A stretch of 64,000 nucleotides of DNA from Streptomyces parvus (GTDB lineage Bacteria; Actinomycetota; Actinomycetes; Streptomycetales; Streptomycetaceae). The first letter of the stretch is position 1, and each line of letters begins with the position of its first letter. Positions 45,085 to 54,585 of the stretch are shown piece after piece. The notes beneath the pieces were generated by a model. It was given only the letters and a program-made list of their open reading frames with translations, searched no databases and had not been told where the DNA came from. The DNA lies in contig NZ_BMRY01000001.1 in assembly GCF_014648875.1 (NCBI RefSeq), forward strand, positions 913,304 to 977,303. Direction: 5' to 3'. The position numbers and the translations under genes are program-made.

Positions 45085-45131
45085 TCACACAGTGCACGCG
45101 TACGACGCGGCTACCGGGTGAGCACGAGGGC

Positions 45132-45854
45132 TCAGACGGCGGCCGGGTCCTCCTCGACGAGGAGGTTGCGGGTGCGGTTGGCGTCCAGCGGGATGCCGGG
45201 GCCCATCGTGGTCGTCAGAGCGGCCTTCTTGATGTAGCGGCCCTTGGCGGCGGACGGCTTCAGACGGAGGACTTCCTCCAGCGCCGCTGCGTAGTTCTCC
45301 ACCAGCTTGGTCTCGTCGAACGAGACCTTGCCGATGATGAAGTGCAGGTTGGAGTGCTTGTCGACGCGGAACTCGATCTTTCCGCCCTTGATGTCGTTGA
45401 CAGCCTTGACGACATCGGGGGTGACGGTGCCGGTCTTCGGGTTCGGCATCAGACCACGCGGACCGAGCACGCGGCCCAGGCGGCCGACCTTGCCCATGAG
45501 GTCCGGGGTGGCGACGACGGCGTCGAAGTCCAGACGACCCTTGGCCACCTCGTCGATCAGCTCGTCGGCGCCGACGATGTCGGCTCCGGCGGCTTCCGCG
45601 GCCGCAGCACGGTCACCGGTCGCGAAGACCAGGACCCGGGCGGTCTTGCCGGTGCCGTGCGGGAGGTTCACGGTGCCGCGGACCATCTGGTCGGCCTTGC
45701 GCGGGTCAACACCCAGGCGGAAGGCGACCTCGACGGTGCCGTCGAACTTCGTGGTGGCGGTGTCCTTGGCGAGACGGACGGCCTCGAGGGGGGCGTACAG
45801 ACGCTCCCGGTCGATCTTGGCGTCCGCAGCGCGGAGGTTCTTGCTGCGCTTCAC
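45132..45854 (-). CDS. rplA: 50S ribosomal protein L1
   Basis: 240 aa. It forms the L1 stalk that handles E-site t[47 protein letters not shown] and [24 protein letters not shown] are diagnostic. In many bacteria L1 represses rplKA by binding the rplK leader. It starts 80 nt after rplK. Confidence 0.97.
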   Translation of the reverse strand: MKRSKNLRAADAKIDRERLYAPLEAVRLAKDTATTKFDGTVEVAFRLGVDPRKADQMVRGTVNLPHGTGKTARVLVFATGDRAAAAEAAGADIVGADELIDEVAKGRLDFDAVVATPDLMGKVGRLGRVLGPRGLMPNPKTGTVTPDVVKAVNDIKGGKIEFRVDKHSNLHFIIGKVSFDETKLVENYAAALEEVLRLKPSAAKGRYIKKAALTTTMGPGIPLDANRTRNLLVEEDPAAV

Positions 45855-45934
45855 TTCTGCTCCTGTGGTTTCAGAGTGTGGAGTCGTGGTGCGGACCAGC
45901 GCTTGGCCCTACCACTGGGGGTTACGGGGCTGAC

Positions 45935-46369
45935 TCAGCCTTCGACCGTGATGCCCATGGAACGGGCGGTGCCGGCGATGATCTTCGACGCGGCGTCGAG
46001 GTCATTGGCGTTCAGGTCGGGGAGCTTCGTCGTGGCGATCTCGCGGACCTGGGCAGCCGTCAGCTTGGCGACCTTGGTCTTGTGCGGCTCGCCGGAGCCC
46101 TTCTCCACACCCGCGGCCTTGAGGATCAGCTTGGCGGCCGGCGGAGTCTTCGTGACGAAGGTGAAGGAGCGGTCTTCGTAGACCGTGATCTCCACCGGCA
46201 CGACCATGCCACGCTGCGACTCGGTCGCGGCGTTGTAGGCCTTGCAGAACTCCATGATGTTGACGCCGTGCTGACCGAGCGCGGGGCCGACCGGCGGGGC
46301 CGGGTTCGCCGCACCGGCGTTGATCTGGAGCTTGATAAGCCCCGTGACCTTCTTCTTCTTGGGAGGCAT
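45935..46369 (-). CDS. rplK: 50S ribosomal protein L11
   Basis: 144 aa. It forms the thiostrepton-binding site with 23S rRNA. Conserved: [24 protein letters not shown] and the C-terminal [12 protein letters not shown]; the Pro pair PAPPVGP where thiostrepton resistance mutations occur is intact. First gene of rplKA, with a promoter candidate at 46440-46467. Confidence 0.97.
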
Positions 46370-46439
46370 TGCTCTCTCCGGGTCCTAGTGAGAGTGTTTC
46401 GCCGCCAATCCGGTCATCCGGATGGAGGCATACCGCACA

Positions 46440-46467
46440 ACGATAACGGGTATAGCTGTGCGACCAA
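46440..46467 (-). promoter_or_regulatory. rplKA promoter candidate
   Basis: On the minus strand TTGGTC (46467-46462), 16-nt spacer, TATCGT (46445-46440). The spacing is slightly short. The -35 box overlaps the U tract of the nusG terminator. Confidence 0.35.
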
Positions 46468-46515
46468 AAACCCAGCAGGTCAGAGCGGCTGCGAAGCCCC
46501 TCTGACCTGCTGGGT
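46466..46515 (-). terminator. Rho-independent terminator after nusG
   Basis: 16-bp perfect stem ACCCAGCAGGTCAGAG / CTCTGACCTGCTGGGT with a 14-nt loop, followed on the minus strand by TTTTT. It lies 32 nt past the nusG stop. Confidence 0.85.
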
Positions 46516-46546
46516 AGGCATGTGTCCAGAAACCGGCGGGAAGCGC

Positions 46547-47428
46547 CTAGTTCTTCTGGATCTGGTCGAAGCTCAGCTCGACCGGGGTCTCGCGGCCGAA
46601 GATCTCGACGAGGCCCTTGACCTTCTTCGAGTCGGCGTTGATCTCGTTGATCGTGGCCTGCAGCGTGGCGAACGGGCCGTCGGTGACGGTGACCGAGTCG
46701 CCGACCTCGAAGTCCAGCACCTGGACCTCGACCTTGCGGGCCGGAGCCGGCTTGCCCTCGGCCTCGGCGGCCTCGCGGGCGGCCTTCTCCTCGGCCTCCG
46801 GGGCGAGCATCTTGACGATCTCGTCCAGGGTCAGCGGGTACGGGTCGTAGGCGTTGCCCACGAAGCCGGTGACGCCCGGCGTGTTCCGCACGACGCCCCA
46901 GGACTCGTTCGTCAGGTCCATGCGCACCAGCACGTAGCCGGGGAGCTTGTTCTGCCGGACGTTCTTGCGCTCGCCGTTCTTGATCTGGACGATTTCCTCT
47001 TCAGGCACCTCGGCCTGATAGATGAACTCCTCCACGTTCAGCGAGACGGCGCGCTGCTCCAGGTTGGCCTTCACGCGCTTCTCGTAACCGGCGTACGTGT
47101 GGATGACGTACCACTCGCCGGGGAGGGTGCGGAGCTCGTCGCGCAGGGCGGCGATGGGGTCGACGGGAGCGGCCTCCTCCTCGTCGGTGACCTCGGCGGC
47201 CTCTTCCTCGACGGACTCGGCGGCTGCCGCGTCCTCGCCCTCGGCGGACTCGTCGGACTCGACGTTCACAGCGGCCTGCTCGGCGGGCTCGCCCGCGGCG
47301 AGATCGGCGGCCTCGGCCTGGTCCGGGTCCACGGAGTCAGCAGCCTCAACGATGTCGAGCTCGTCCTTGGCGGACTCTGAGGCGCCGGCCTCGGGCTCGA
47401 CGGCGTCGTTCAGGTTCGGGTCAGACAC
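46547..47428 (-). CDS. nusG: transcription elongation factor NusG with long acidic N-terminus
   Basis: 293 aa, against ~180 aa in E. coli. Residues 1-90 are Glu/Asp/Ala-rich with a single basic residue (Lys21), probably disordered. The NGN domain starts ~105 ([20 protein letters not shown]) and the KOW domain ends the protein ([19 protein letters not shown]). NusG links RNA polymerase to Rho, S10 or ribosomes. Such acidic extensions are usual in Streptomyces NusG, function unclear. It lies 74 nt after secE. Confidence 0.95.
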   Translation of the reverse strand: MSDPNLNDAVEPEAGASESAKDELDIVEAADSVDPDQAEAADLAAGEPAEQAAVNVESDESAEGEDAAAAESVEEEAAEVTDEEEAAPVDPIAALRDELRTLPGEWYVIHTYAGYEKRVKANLEQRAVSLNVEEFIYQAEVPEEEIVQIKNGERKNVRQNKLPGYVLVRMDLTNESWGVVRNTPGVTGFVGNAYDPYPLTLDEIVKMLAPEAEEKAAREAAEAEGKPAPARKVEVQVLDFEVGDSVTVTDGPFATLQATINEINADSKKVKGLVEIFGRETPVELSFDQIQKN

Positions 47429-47502
47429 GATGGCTGCTTCTTCCTGGATACAAAGGGTGGAACGTGCGAAAGGGGCGCCGGGGTCCGACGCCTTCCGCGT
47501 GA

Positions 47503-47790
47503 TCAGCCGAAGACGTACTTGACGACCCGGGCGAAGCCCATGTCGAGAACGGTAACAAGACCGATCATGACGACGACGAACACGATCACCACGGAGGTGT
47601 ACGTCGTGAGCTGGCTACGCGTCGGCCAGACAACCTTACGGAGTTCTGCGACGATCTGGCGGTAGAACAGCGCGAGCCGACCCAGAGGGCCCTTCTTGCC
47701 GCGCTTGCCGCCCTTCCGAGTCTTCTTCTTCGACTCGGGAGCTTCATCATCGGCATCAGGCATGTCGATGGAGCCCACGGCGTCCGTCAC
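47503..47790 (-). CDS. secE: Sec translocon subunit SecE
   Basis: 95 aa. An acidic then Lys-rich N-terminal region ([20 protein letters not shown]) precedes the amphipathic helix ([20 protein letters not shown]) and one membrane segment ([19 protein letters not shown]). GTG 47790 chosen: AGGTGA lies in front, whereas the long open frame upstream runs through tRNA-Trp. It pairs with SecY (13862-15175). The order tRNA-Trp, secE, nusG, rplK, rplA is widely conserved. Confidence 0.95.
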   Translation of the reverse strand: MTDAVGSIDMPDADDEAPESKKKTRKGGKRGKKGPLGRLALFYRQIVAELRKVVWPTRSQLTTYTSVVIVFVVVMIGLVTVLDMGFARVVKYVFG

Positions 47791-47896
47791 GCTACTCACC
47801 TGATTCCGGGTCGTGGCCGTGCCGCGCCCGGTGGAGCCGCACGGCTGTGCAATGAAGTACGTACATGCGCACACATCCTGGCGAAGGAGTGTGTAG

Positions 47897-47969
47897 CAGG
47901 GCCGGAGGGACTTGAACCCCCAACCGCTGGTTTTGGAGACCAGTGCTCTACCAATTGAGCTACGACCCT
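47897..47969 (-). tRNA. tRNA-Trp (CCA)
   Basis: 73 nt. The acceptor AGGGTCG pairs with CGGCCCT over 7 bp, and D, anticodon and T arms are complete (TTCAAGTCC T loop). Anticodon CCA sits in CTCCAAA. The 3' CCA is not encoded. It lies 106 nt upstream of secE. Confidence 0.95.
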
Positions 47970-48181
47970 TGGTGGTTTCCACCAACCTACCGCATCTTCC
48001 CCGGTGACCGGGTGCGGAAACGGTGTGGCTGGTGAAGGCCAACGACAGGTGAGTGTACGTGCTCAGGGCCGCTGCGTCGAACAGACAACTACCGACCGGT
48101 CCTGTCCGGATGCTGTCCGGGTCCTGTCCGGTCCATGAAACCGCTGCGCCGACGGCTTTCGCGGTCTGCAAACATGGGGCC

Positions 48182-49408
48182 ATGAGCGCTGCAACTTCAC
48201 CGTCCGAGCGCCGGGTTTCCGCCCGCATCGGCGCGATCTCCGAGTCCGCGACCCTCGCCGTCGACGCCAAGGCCAAGGCCCTCAAGGCCGCCGGGCGTCC
48301 GGTGATCGGCTTCGGCGCCGGCGAACCCGACTTCCCGACGCCCGACTACATCGTCGACGCCGCTGTCGAGGCCTGCCGCAACCCGAAGTACCACCGCTAC
48401 ACCCCCGCAGGCGGGCTGCCCGAGCTCAAGGCCGCCATCGCGGAGAAGACCCTCCGCGACTCCGGCTACGAGGTCGACGCCAGCCAGATCCTGGTGACCA
48501 ACGGCGGCAAGCAGGCCATCTACGAGGCCTTCGCCGCGATCCTCGACCCGGGCGACGAGGTCATCGTCCCCGCCCCGTACTGGACCACCTACCCCGAGTC
48601 GATCCGGCTCGCCGGCGGTGTCCCGGTCGAGGTCGTCGCCGACGAGACCACCGGCTACCGGGTCTCCGTCGAGCAGCTGGAGGCCGCGCGCACCGAGAAG
48701 ACCAAGGTCGTCCTGTTCGTCTCGCCGTCCAACCCGACCGGCGCGGTCTACAGCGAGGCCGACGCCGAGGCGATCGGCCGCTGGGCCGTCGAGCACGGCC
48801 TGTGGGTCCTGACCGACGAGATCTACGAGCACCTCGTCTACGGCGACGCGACGTTCACCTCGCTCCCGGCGATCGTCCCCGAGCTGCGCGACAAGTGCAT
48901 CGTCGTCAACGGCGTCGCCAAGACGTACGCGATGACCGGCTGGCGGGTGGGGTGGATCATCGGCCCCAAGGACGTCGTCACGGCCGCGACCAACCTCCAG
49001 TCGCACGCCACCTCCAACGTCTCCAACGTCGCCCAGGTCGCCGCGCTCGCGGCCGTCTCCGGCCCGCTGGACGCCGTCGCCGAGATGCGCACCGCCTTCG
49101 ACCGCCGCCGCAACCTCATCGTGCGGATGCTCAACGAGATCGACGGCGTGTTCTGCCCGGAGCCCGAGGGCGCGTTCTACGCCTACCCGGCGGTGAAGGA
49201 CCTGCTCGGCAAGGAGATCCGCGGCAAGCGCCCGGCCACCACGGTCGAGCTGGCCGCCCTGATCCTGGACGAGGCGGAGGTCGCCGTCGTACCCGGAGAG
49301 GCCTTCGGCACCCCCGGCTACCTGCGCCTTTCCTACGCGCTGGGCGACAACGACCTGATCGAGGGCGTCTCGCGGATCCAGAAGCTGCTGGGCGAGGCCA
49401 AGGCCTGA
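48182..49408 (+). CDS. pyridoxal-phosphate aminotransferase, aspartate aminotransferase type
   Basis: 408 aa, fold-type [16 protein letters not shown] and [15 protein letters not shown] are the N-terminal family blocks, and [28 protein letters not shown] and the Schiff-base Lys in [17 protein letters not shown] (SKxxxMTGxR-like, Ala instead of Ser) follow. It exchanges amino groups between aspartate/glutamate and 2-oxo acids; aromatic substrates are possible. ATG 48182 gives the usual N-terminus. A good terminator follows at 49438. Confidence 0.88.
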   Translation: MSAATSPSERRVSARIGAISESATLAVDAKAKALKAAGRPVIGFGAGEPDFPTPDYIVDAAVEACRNPKYHRYTPAGGLPELKAAIAEKTLRDSGYEVDASQILVTNGGKQAIYEAFAAILDPGDEVIVPAPYWTTYPESIRLAGGVPVEVVADETTGYRVSVEQLEAARTEKTKVVLFVSPSNPTGAVYSEADAEAIGRWAVEHGLWVLTDEIYEHLVYGDATFTSLPAIVPELRDKCIVVNGVAKTYAMTGWRVGWIIGPKDVVTAATNLQSHATSNVSNVAQVAALAAVSGPLDAVAEMRTAFDRRRNLIVRMLNEIDGVFCPEPEGAFYAYPAVKDLLGKEIRGKRPATTVELAALILDEAEVAVVPGEAFGTPGYLRLSYALGDNDLIEGVSRIQKLLGEAKA

Positions 49409-49437
49409 GAGGCCCGCGCCGACCGCTGACGAGAAGC

Positions 49438-49478
49438 GCCCCCGGCCGCCGGAACCCCTTCCGGCCGGGGGCACTTTT
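49438..49478 (+). terminator. Rho-independent terminator after the aminotransferase gene
   Basis: GCCCCCGGCCG (49438-49448) pairs with CCGGCCGGGGGC (49461-49472) over 10-11 bp, followed by ACTTTTTTG, a clear U tract. Confidence 0.85.
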
Positions 49479-49547
49479 TTGTTCGAGCAGCCCCCGGAAG
49501 GGGAAAGCGGCTACCGCTCCGGCCCGCCCGTGCGGCAGGATCTTCCA

Positions 49548-50561
49548 ATGGAGCGTGATGTACGTCTGTTGCCCAAGGCCCACCTGCACCTGCACTTCAC
49601 CGGGTCGATGCGGCCCACCACCCTGCTCGAACTCGCCGACAAGTACGGGGTCCATCTCCCCGACGCCCTGACCGGCGGGGAGCCACCGAAACTGCGGGCG
49701 ACCGACGAGCGCGGCTGGTTCCGTTTCCAGCGGCTCTACGACATCGCCCGGTCCTGCCTGCGGTCCCCCGAGGACATCCAGCGCCTGGTGCTGGAGAGCG
49801 CCCAGGAGGACGTCGCGGACGGCTCCGGCTGGCTGGAGATCCAGGTCGACCCCACCTCGTACGCCCCGCTTCTCGGCGGGCTGATCCCGGCCATCGAGAT
49901 CATCCTGGACGCCGTGGACAGCGCCTCCCGGGACACCGGCCTGGACATGCGCGTGGTGATCGCCGCGAACCGGATGAAGCATCCGCTGGACGCCCGCACG
50001 CTGGCGCGGCTCGCCGTGCGGTACGCGGACCGGGGCGTCGTCGGCTTCGGGCTCTCCAACGACGAGCGGCGCGGGATGGCCCGCGACTTCGACCGGGCCT
50101 TCGCCATCGCCCGGGACGGCGGTCTGCTGGCGGCTCCGCACGGCGGGGAGCTGTCGGGGCCCGCCAGCGTGCGCGACTGCCTCGACGACCTGGACGCCTC
50201 GCGGATCGGCCACGGCGTCCGGGCGGCCGAGGATCCCCGGCTGCTGCGCAGGCTCGCCGAGCGGCAGATCACCTGCGAGGTGTGCCCGTCGTCCAACGTG
50301 GCGCTCGGCGTCTACGAGAAGCCCGCCGATGTCCCCCTGCGCACCCTGTTCGACGCGGGCGTGCCGATGGCGCTGGGAGCGGACGATCCGCTGCTGTTCG
50401 GTTCGCGGCTGGCCGCCCAGTACGACCTGGTGCGCCGCCACCACGGCTTCACCGACGAGGAGCTGGCCGAGCTGGCCCGCCAGTCGGTGCGCGGATCGGC
50501 GGCCCCCGTGGACGTACGGGAGAAGCTGCTGTCCGGGATCGACGACTGGCTGGCTAGCTGA
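49548..50561 (+). CDS. add: adenosine deaminase family protein
   Basis: 337 aa. Metal and active-site motifs: the first His pair in KAHLHLHFTGSM (~11-22), HGGELSG with the catalytic Glu, RIGHGVRA and the metal-binding Asp pair in MALGADDPLLFG. It deaminates adenosine-type nucleosides in salvage; a close subfamily acts on other adenine derivatives, so the exact substrate is less sure. The end overlaps the convergent TetR gene by 8 bases. Confidence 0.85.
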   Translation: MERDVRLLPKAHLHLHFTGSMRPTTLLELADKYGVHLPDALTGGEPPKLRATDERGWFRFQRLYDIARSCLRSPEDIQRLVLESAQEDVADGSGWLEIQVDPTSYAPLLGGLIPAIEIILDAVDSASRDTGLDMRVVIAANRMKHPLDARTLARLAVRYADRGVVGFGLSNDERRGMARDFDRAFAIARDGGLLAAPHGGELSGPASVRDCLDDLDASRIGHGVRAAEDPRLLRRLAERQITCEVCPSSNVALGVYEKPADVPLRTLFDAGVPMALGADDPLLFGSRLAAQYDLVRRHHGFTDEELAELARQSVRGSAAPVDVREKLLSGIDDWLAS

Positions 50562-51144
50562 TCCCGCCCAGGAGCGTACGGGCGAGGGAGGCGGCGAAGT
50601 CGTCCAGGGACTGCGGGGGTCGGCCGCCGGGGAGCGCCGCGTAGGCGAAGGCCCGCTGGGCGCAGGCGCCCAGCAGCAGTGAGGCGGCGGCGTAGGTGTC
50701 CGCGTCGGCCCGGAGGCGGCCCGCGCCCTGTTCGGCGCGCAGATAGGCGTCGAGCTGCTGGATCGGCAGGTGTGGCCCGGCTTCCAGCCCTCCCACGCCC
50801 TGTTCGTGGCGGCGCTTGAGCTGGGGTTCGGCGTACAGGGACGCGGCCATGGGGAAGGTCTGCTCGTAGAACAGGGCGGCCTGTCGGGCGATCTCGGTGA
50901 GGTTGCCCTCGACGGTGCCCTCTCCGGCGGTCAGTTCGGCGAGGAGGCCGCCGAGCCTGGGCAGCCGCTCCGCGAGGACGGTGACGAACAGGTCCTCCTT
51001 GCCGGAGAAGTACTTGTACAGCGCCGCCTCCGAGCAGCCGGCCGCCCTGGCGATTTCCTTGGTGGTGGTCCGGGCGAGGCCGATGGAGAGCATCAGCTCG
51101 TGCGCCGCGTCGACGATCCGGACGCGGGCGGGCTTCTGGTCCAT
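50554..51144 (-). CDS. TetR family transcriptional regulator
   Basis: 196 aa. HTH at ~18-45: RTTTKEIARAAGCSEAALYKYFSGKEDLF. The C-terminal ligand domain is Ala/Leu-rich helical. ATG 51144 has GGAG at 6 nt; the frame upstream covers the promoter. It is divergent from a reductase gene with a GTGA-N4-TCAC repeat between them, so it probably controls itself and that gene. Ligand unknown. Confidence 0.88.
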   Translation of the reverse strand: MDQKPARVRIVDAAHELMLSIGLARTTTKEIARAAGCSEAALYKYFSGKEDLFVTVLAERLPRLGGLLAELTAGEGTVEGNLTEIARQAALFYEQTFPMAASLYAEPQLKRRHEQGVGGLEAGPHLPIQQLDAYLRAEQGAGRLRADADTYAAASLLLGACAQRAFAYAALPGGRPPQSLDDFAASLARTLLGGIS

Positions 51145-51213
51145 GGGCGCTCCAACAGGCCGTGACCCGGGCATCTTGACGGCCGGGCGGGAGATCACCC
51201 ACCCTAGAGGTTA

Positions 51214-51225
51214 GTGAACACTCAC
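51214..51225. promoter_or_regulatory. operator candidate between TetR and reductase genes
   Basis: GTGA-ACAC-TCAC, an inverted repeat in a AT-richer patch inside the 98-nt divergent gap. Position is right for the adjacent TetR protein. Short arms, so moderate at best. Confidence 0.4.
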
Positions 51226-51254
51226 CCACCAGGGGGCGCATCATCAGGATCACC

Positions 51255-51878
51255 GTGTTCGGGGCGACCGGCGGCGTCGGTCAGGAGATCGTGGGCCAGG
51301 CGCTCGCGGCGGGTCACGAGGTGACGGCGGTGGTCCGGGACCCGGACCGGCTTCCGGGGCCGCTGGAGGGCGCGGGGCCGCACGGTGTCGTCCGGCTGGA
51401 CGACGAGGCGGCGGTGCGGGCGGCCGTCGCGGGGCGGGACGCGGTGCTCTCGGGGCTGGGCTCGCGCGGCCGGAAGGCGAACGGGGTCGCCGAGCGGCTG
51501 ACCGGCCGAATCGTGTCGGCGATGGAAGCGGAGGGCGCCCGGCGGCTGCTGGTGGTGAGCGCGGTGCCGGTCGGGCCGGAGCCGGCGGACGATCCGCTGG
51601 TGGACCGGCTCATGCGCCGGGCGATCGGGGCGGTCCTGGCGGAGCTGTACGCCGATCTCGCCCGGATGGAGGCGGTGCTGGCCGACAGCGCGACGGACTG
51701 GACCGCGGTGCGCCCGCCGAGGCTGACGGACGGGCCGCGTACGGGTGTCTACCGGAAGGTCGTGGGCGGCACGCCGCGCAGCAGCCGGACCGTCTCCCGG
51801 GCCGACGTGGCGCACGCGATGCTCGCGCTGATCGACGACCCGGCGGCCGTGAAGCAGGGCGTGGGCATCGCGTACTGA
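51255..51878 (+). CDS. NAD(P)H-binding reductase-like protein (SDR/NmrA type)
   Basis: 207 aa from GTG 51255. The Rossmann motif FGATGGVGQEIVGQAL is at the very N-terminus; related proteins begin M-R-I-T-V-FGATGG. Here the codons at 51243-51257 read ATC-AGG-ATC-ACC-GTG, so the expected ATG is ATC. GTG 51255 has AGGA 5 nt upstream but loses part of the first beta strand. VVSAVPVGPEPADD and DWTAVRPPRLTDG match atypical SDRs. It is divergent from a TetR gene. Substrate unknown. Confidence 0.78.
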   Translation: MFGATGGVGQEIVGQALAAGHEVTAVVRDPDRLPGPLEGAGPHGVVRLDDEAAVRAAVAGRDAVLSGLGSRGRKANGVAERLTGRIVSAMEAEGARRLLVVSAVPVGPEPADDPLVDRLMRRAIGAVLAELYADLARMEAVLADSATDWTAVRPPRLTDGPRTGVYRKVVGGTPRSSRTVSRADVAHAMLALIDDPAAVKQGVGIAY

Positions 51879-51902
51879 GCGCGCACGCCCCGCGTACGCC
51901 GT

Positions 51903-52958
51903 CTACAGGCTGACGCCCACCGTCACCGGCTCGTTGACCAGGGTGACGCCGAAGGCCGCGTGCACCCCGGCGACGACCTCGCGGGCCAGGGCGAGGAGGT
52001 CCTCGGTGGTGGCCGCGCCCCGGTTGGTGAGGGCGAGGGTGTGCTTGGTGGAGATCCGGGCGGGGCCGCTGCCGTAGCCCTTGGTGAATCCGGCGCGGTC
52101 GATCAGCCAGGCCGCCGAGGTCTTGGTGCGGCCGTCCTCGGCGGGGAACGCAGGGGGCGTCACGTCCGGCCCGAGGCGGTCGTGGACCCGGCCGAGGAAG
52201 TCCTGGAAGGCGGCCGGGTCGAGGATCGGGTTGGTGAAGAAGGACCCCGCCGACCAGGTGTCGTGGTCCTCCGGGTCCAGCACCATGCCCTTGCCCGCGC
52301 GCAGCCCCAGCACGGTCTCGCGGGCGGCGGACAGCGGGACGCGGTCACCCTGCTCGACGCCCATGGCCCTGGCCGTTTCGGGGTACTTGAGGGGCGCGGA
52401 GAGCCCGTTCGCCTCTTCCAGCTCGAATCGGACACGCAGCACCACGAACCGGTCGGGTTCGGCCTTGAAGCGGCTGTGCCGGTACGAGAACGCGCACTCC
52501 GTGTTCGGAATGGTCACGGTCTCCCGGGTGCGCCGGTCGTAGGCGACGACCTCCGTGATGGTGGAGGACACCTCCTGTCCGTACGCACCGACGTTCTGAA
52601 TGGGTGTCGCGCCCGCGGATCCGGGGATGCCCGCCAGGCACTCGATGCCCGCGAGGCCCGCCTCGACGGTCCGGGCGACGGCGTCGGTCCACACCTCTCC
52701 GGCCGCCAGCTCCAGCGACGTCCCCGAGAGCTCGAAGCCCTTCGTGGCGATGCGCAGCGCGGTGCCGTCGAAGCCCTTGTCCCCGATGACCAGGTTGGAG
52801 CCGCCGCCGATGACCAGCAGCGGGGTGCCGCTCGCGTCGGCCTCTCGGACGGCGGCGATCACCTCGGCGTCGGTCATGGCGGTCAGCAGCCGGGCGGCGG
52901 GGCCGCCGAGCCGGAAGGTGGTCAGGGGGGCGAGAGGGGCGTCGTGAAGTTCCTGCAC
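51903..52958 (-). CDS. murB: UDP-N-acetylenolpyruvoylglucosamine reductase MurB
   Basis: 351 aa. It makes UDP-MurNAc in peptidoglycan synthesis. FAD-binding VIGGGSNLVIGDKGFDG (~48-64), CLAGIPGSAGATPIQNVGAYGQEV, the catalytic-Ser region WSAGSFFTNPIL and the C-terminal TKHTLALTNRGAAT are typical of type I MurB. The frame runs on for 460 codons upstream through the MFS gene; GTG 52958 gives VQELHDAPLAPLTTFRLGG, the family N-terminus, though its Shine-Dalgarno is weak. Confidence 0.92.
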   Translation of the reverse strand: MQELHDAPLAPLTTFRLGGPAARLLTAMTDAEVIAAVREADASGTPLLVIGGGSNLVIGDKGFDGTALRIATKGFELSGTSLELAAGEVWTDAVARTVEAGLAGIECLAGIPGSAGATPIQNVGAYGQEVSSTITEVVAYDRRTRETVTIPNTECAFSYRHSRFKAEPDRFVVLRVRFELEEANGLSAPLKYPETARAMGVEQGDRVPLSAARETVLGLRAGKGMVLDPEDHDTWSAGSFFTNPILDPAAFQDFLGRVHDRLGPDVTPPAFPAEDGRTKTSAAWLIDRAGFTKGYGSGPARISTKHTLALTNRGAATTEDLLALAREVVAGVHAAFGVTLVNEPVTVGVSL

Positions 52959-53029
52959 GGGGACAAGAGTACGGTCCGCGGCCCCGCCGCTCGTGCGGGG
53001 CCGCGGACCGTACGCCGGAGTCGGGCGGC

Positions 53030-54523
53030 TCAGACGGCCACCGGCCGCGACTCCTGACCCGGCTTGCCCTGCTCCGGCTCCACCGGGCCGGGTGCGGCGG
53101 GTTCCGGCGTGGGGTGGCCGCCGCTGCGGCGGCCCGGGATCAGGAGCGCGACGAGCGCGCCCAGGGCGACCGCACCGGCCCCGATCCAGAGGGCGGGCAT
53201 CGTCCCGTCCACGAACAGCCGGGGTGAGCCGTAGCCGCCCCGCGCGGCGAAGACGGCGGCGAGGACGGAGACGCCGAGCGCCCCGCCGACCTCCCGCAGC
53301 GCGTTGTTGGTGCCGGAGGCGATGCCTTGCTCGGCGGGCCGGACGCTGGAGAGCACCAGGCTCGCGGCGGGCGCGAAGTACATCGCCATGCCGACGCCTC
53401 CGATGATCAGGGCGGGGAGCTGGGCGAGGTAGCTGACCCCGGGGTCGATGATCAGGGCGAACAGGGCGAGCCCGACGGCCTGGAGCGTGAGCCCGGTCAC
53501 CACGACCGGACGGCCCCCGAAGCGGTCGGAGAGATATCCGGCCAGGGGCGCCACGAGGATCGGCATCCCGGTCCAGGGCAGCATCCGCAGTCCGGCCTCG
53601 GTGGGCGAGTGGCCGAGGCCGTTCTGGAGGAACTGGCTGAGCAGGAAGATCGATCCGAACATCCCGAGGAACATGAGCAGGCTCGCGGCGTTGATCCCGA
53701 GGAAGGCCCGGCCGCGGAACAGCCGCATCGGCAGCATCGGGTTCTCCGCCCGCAGTCCGTGGCGCACGAACAGCCCGAGAAGGGCCGTGCCGGCGATCAG
53801 CCCGGTCAGGACGGCAGGGCTGGTCCACCCGTGGCTCGCGGTGTTGACCAGGGCGTAGACGATCCCGAAGAGACCGGCGCTGACCAGGACCGTGCCCCGG
53901 ATGTCCAGGGGTGCCTTCGGGGCGTACGACTCCGTGAGCCGCAGCCGGGCCAGCGGGAGCAGCACCAGGCCGATCGGCACGTTCAACCAGAAGATCCACT
54001 CCCAGGAGATGTGCTCGGTCAGCGCGCCGCCGATCAGCGGGCCGCTGGCGACCGCCACCCCGGTCACCGCGCCGAAGACGCCGAGGGCCGCCCCTCGCCG
54101 CTCGGGCGGCACGGCGTGGCCGATCAGGGTGAGCGTCAGCGGCATCATGATCGCCGCCCCCACGCCCTGGACCGCCCGGAACGCGATGAGCTCCTCGATG
54201 CCCGGAGAGAGGGCCGCCGCGGCGGAGGCGACCGTGAAGACGGCGAGGCCGGCCATGAACAGCCGCCGCCTGCCGTACCGGTCGCCGAGCGCGGCCCCGA
54301 GCATCAGCAGGACGGCGAACGTCAGGGTGTACGCGTTCACCGTCCACTCCAGATCCTCCAGGCCGCCGCCGAGGCTCTCGCGGATGGAAGGGAGGGCGGT
54401 GGTGACGACGAGGTTGTCGAGGGCCGCCATGAATCCGGCGACGCTGGTGATGACGAGGGCCCAGACCGCTCCTCCGCGGTCTGCCGTGCCGTGCTGTTCG
54501 TGCATGTCTCCCCCTGCTGGCAT
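53030..54523 (-). CDS. MFS drug exporter, EmrB/QacA (DHA2) type
   Basis: 497 aa with about 14 hydrophobic segments. The first carries VAGFMAALDNLVVTTALPSI (motif D1-like); motif A, GDRYGRRRLFM, follows; PLIGGALTEHISWEWIFWLNVP is the antiporter motif C region. Likely a proton-driven exporter of hydrophobic compounds. ATG 54523 and ATG 54505 both have GGGGA-type Shine-Dalgarno sites, so the start is open. Downstream of a TetR gene; a promoter with an overlapping operator lies at 54540-54568. Confidence 0.9.
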   Translation of the reverse strand: MPAGGDMHEQHGTADRGGAVWALVITSVAGFMAALDNLVVTTALPSIRESLGGGLEDLEWTVNAYTLTFAVLLMLGAALGDRYGRRRLFMAGLAVFTVASAAAALSPGIEELIAFRAVQGVGAAIMMPLTLTLIGHAVPPERRGAALGVFGAVTGVAVASGPLIGGALTEHISWEWIFWLNVPIGLVLLPLARLRLTESYAPKAPLDIRGTVLVSAGLFGIVYALVNTASHGWTSPAVLTGLIAGTALLGLFVRHGLRAENPMLPMRLFRGRAFLGINAASLLMFLGMFGSIFLLSQFLQNGLGHSPTEAGLRMLPWTGMPILVAPLAGYLSDRFGGRPVVVTGLTLQAVGLALFALIIDPGVSYLAQLPALIIGGVGMAMYFAPAASLVLSSVRPAEQGIASGTNNALREVGGALGVSVLAAVFAARGGYGSPRLFVDGTMPALWIGAGAVALGALVALLIPGRRSGGHPTPEPAAPGPVEPEQGKPGQESRPVAV

Positions 54524-54539
54524 GTCTTCCCCTGCAAAT

Positions 54540-54568
54540 TAGTTATTGACCACTAACTTCTACGGACA
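54540..54568 (-). promoter_or_regulatory. promoter of the MFS gene
   Basis: On the minus strand TGTCCG (54568-54563), 17-nt spacer, TAACTA (54545-54540), 17 nt before the first ATG of the exporter. The operator at 54542-54557 covers the -10 box. Confidence 0.5.
54542..54557. promoter_or_regulatory. TetR operator at the MFS promoter
   Basis: GTTATTG-AC-CACTAAC, half-sites GTTAnTG / CAnTAAC. It matches the operator at 55245-55260 at 13 of 16 positions and likewise overlaps a -10 box. Confidence 0.65.
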
Positions 54569-54585
54569 GCAAACCGGGCAACCCC

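Noticed and set aside
51903..54347. 814-codon frame that would fuse murB to an upstream protein
   Set aside because: The upstream half is the out-of-frame shadow of the MFS gene; murB has its own start at 52958.
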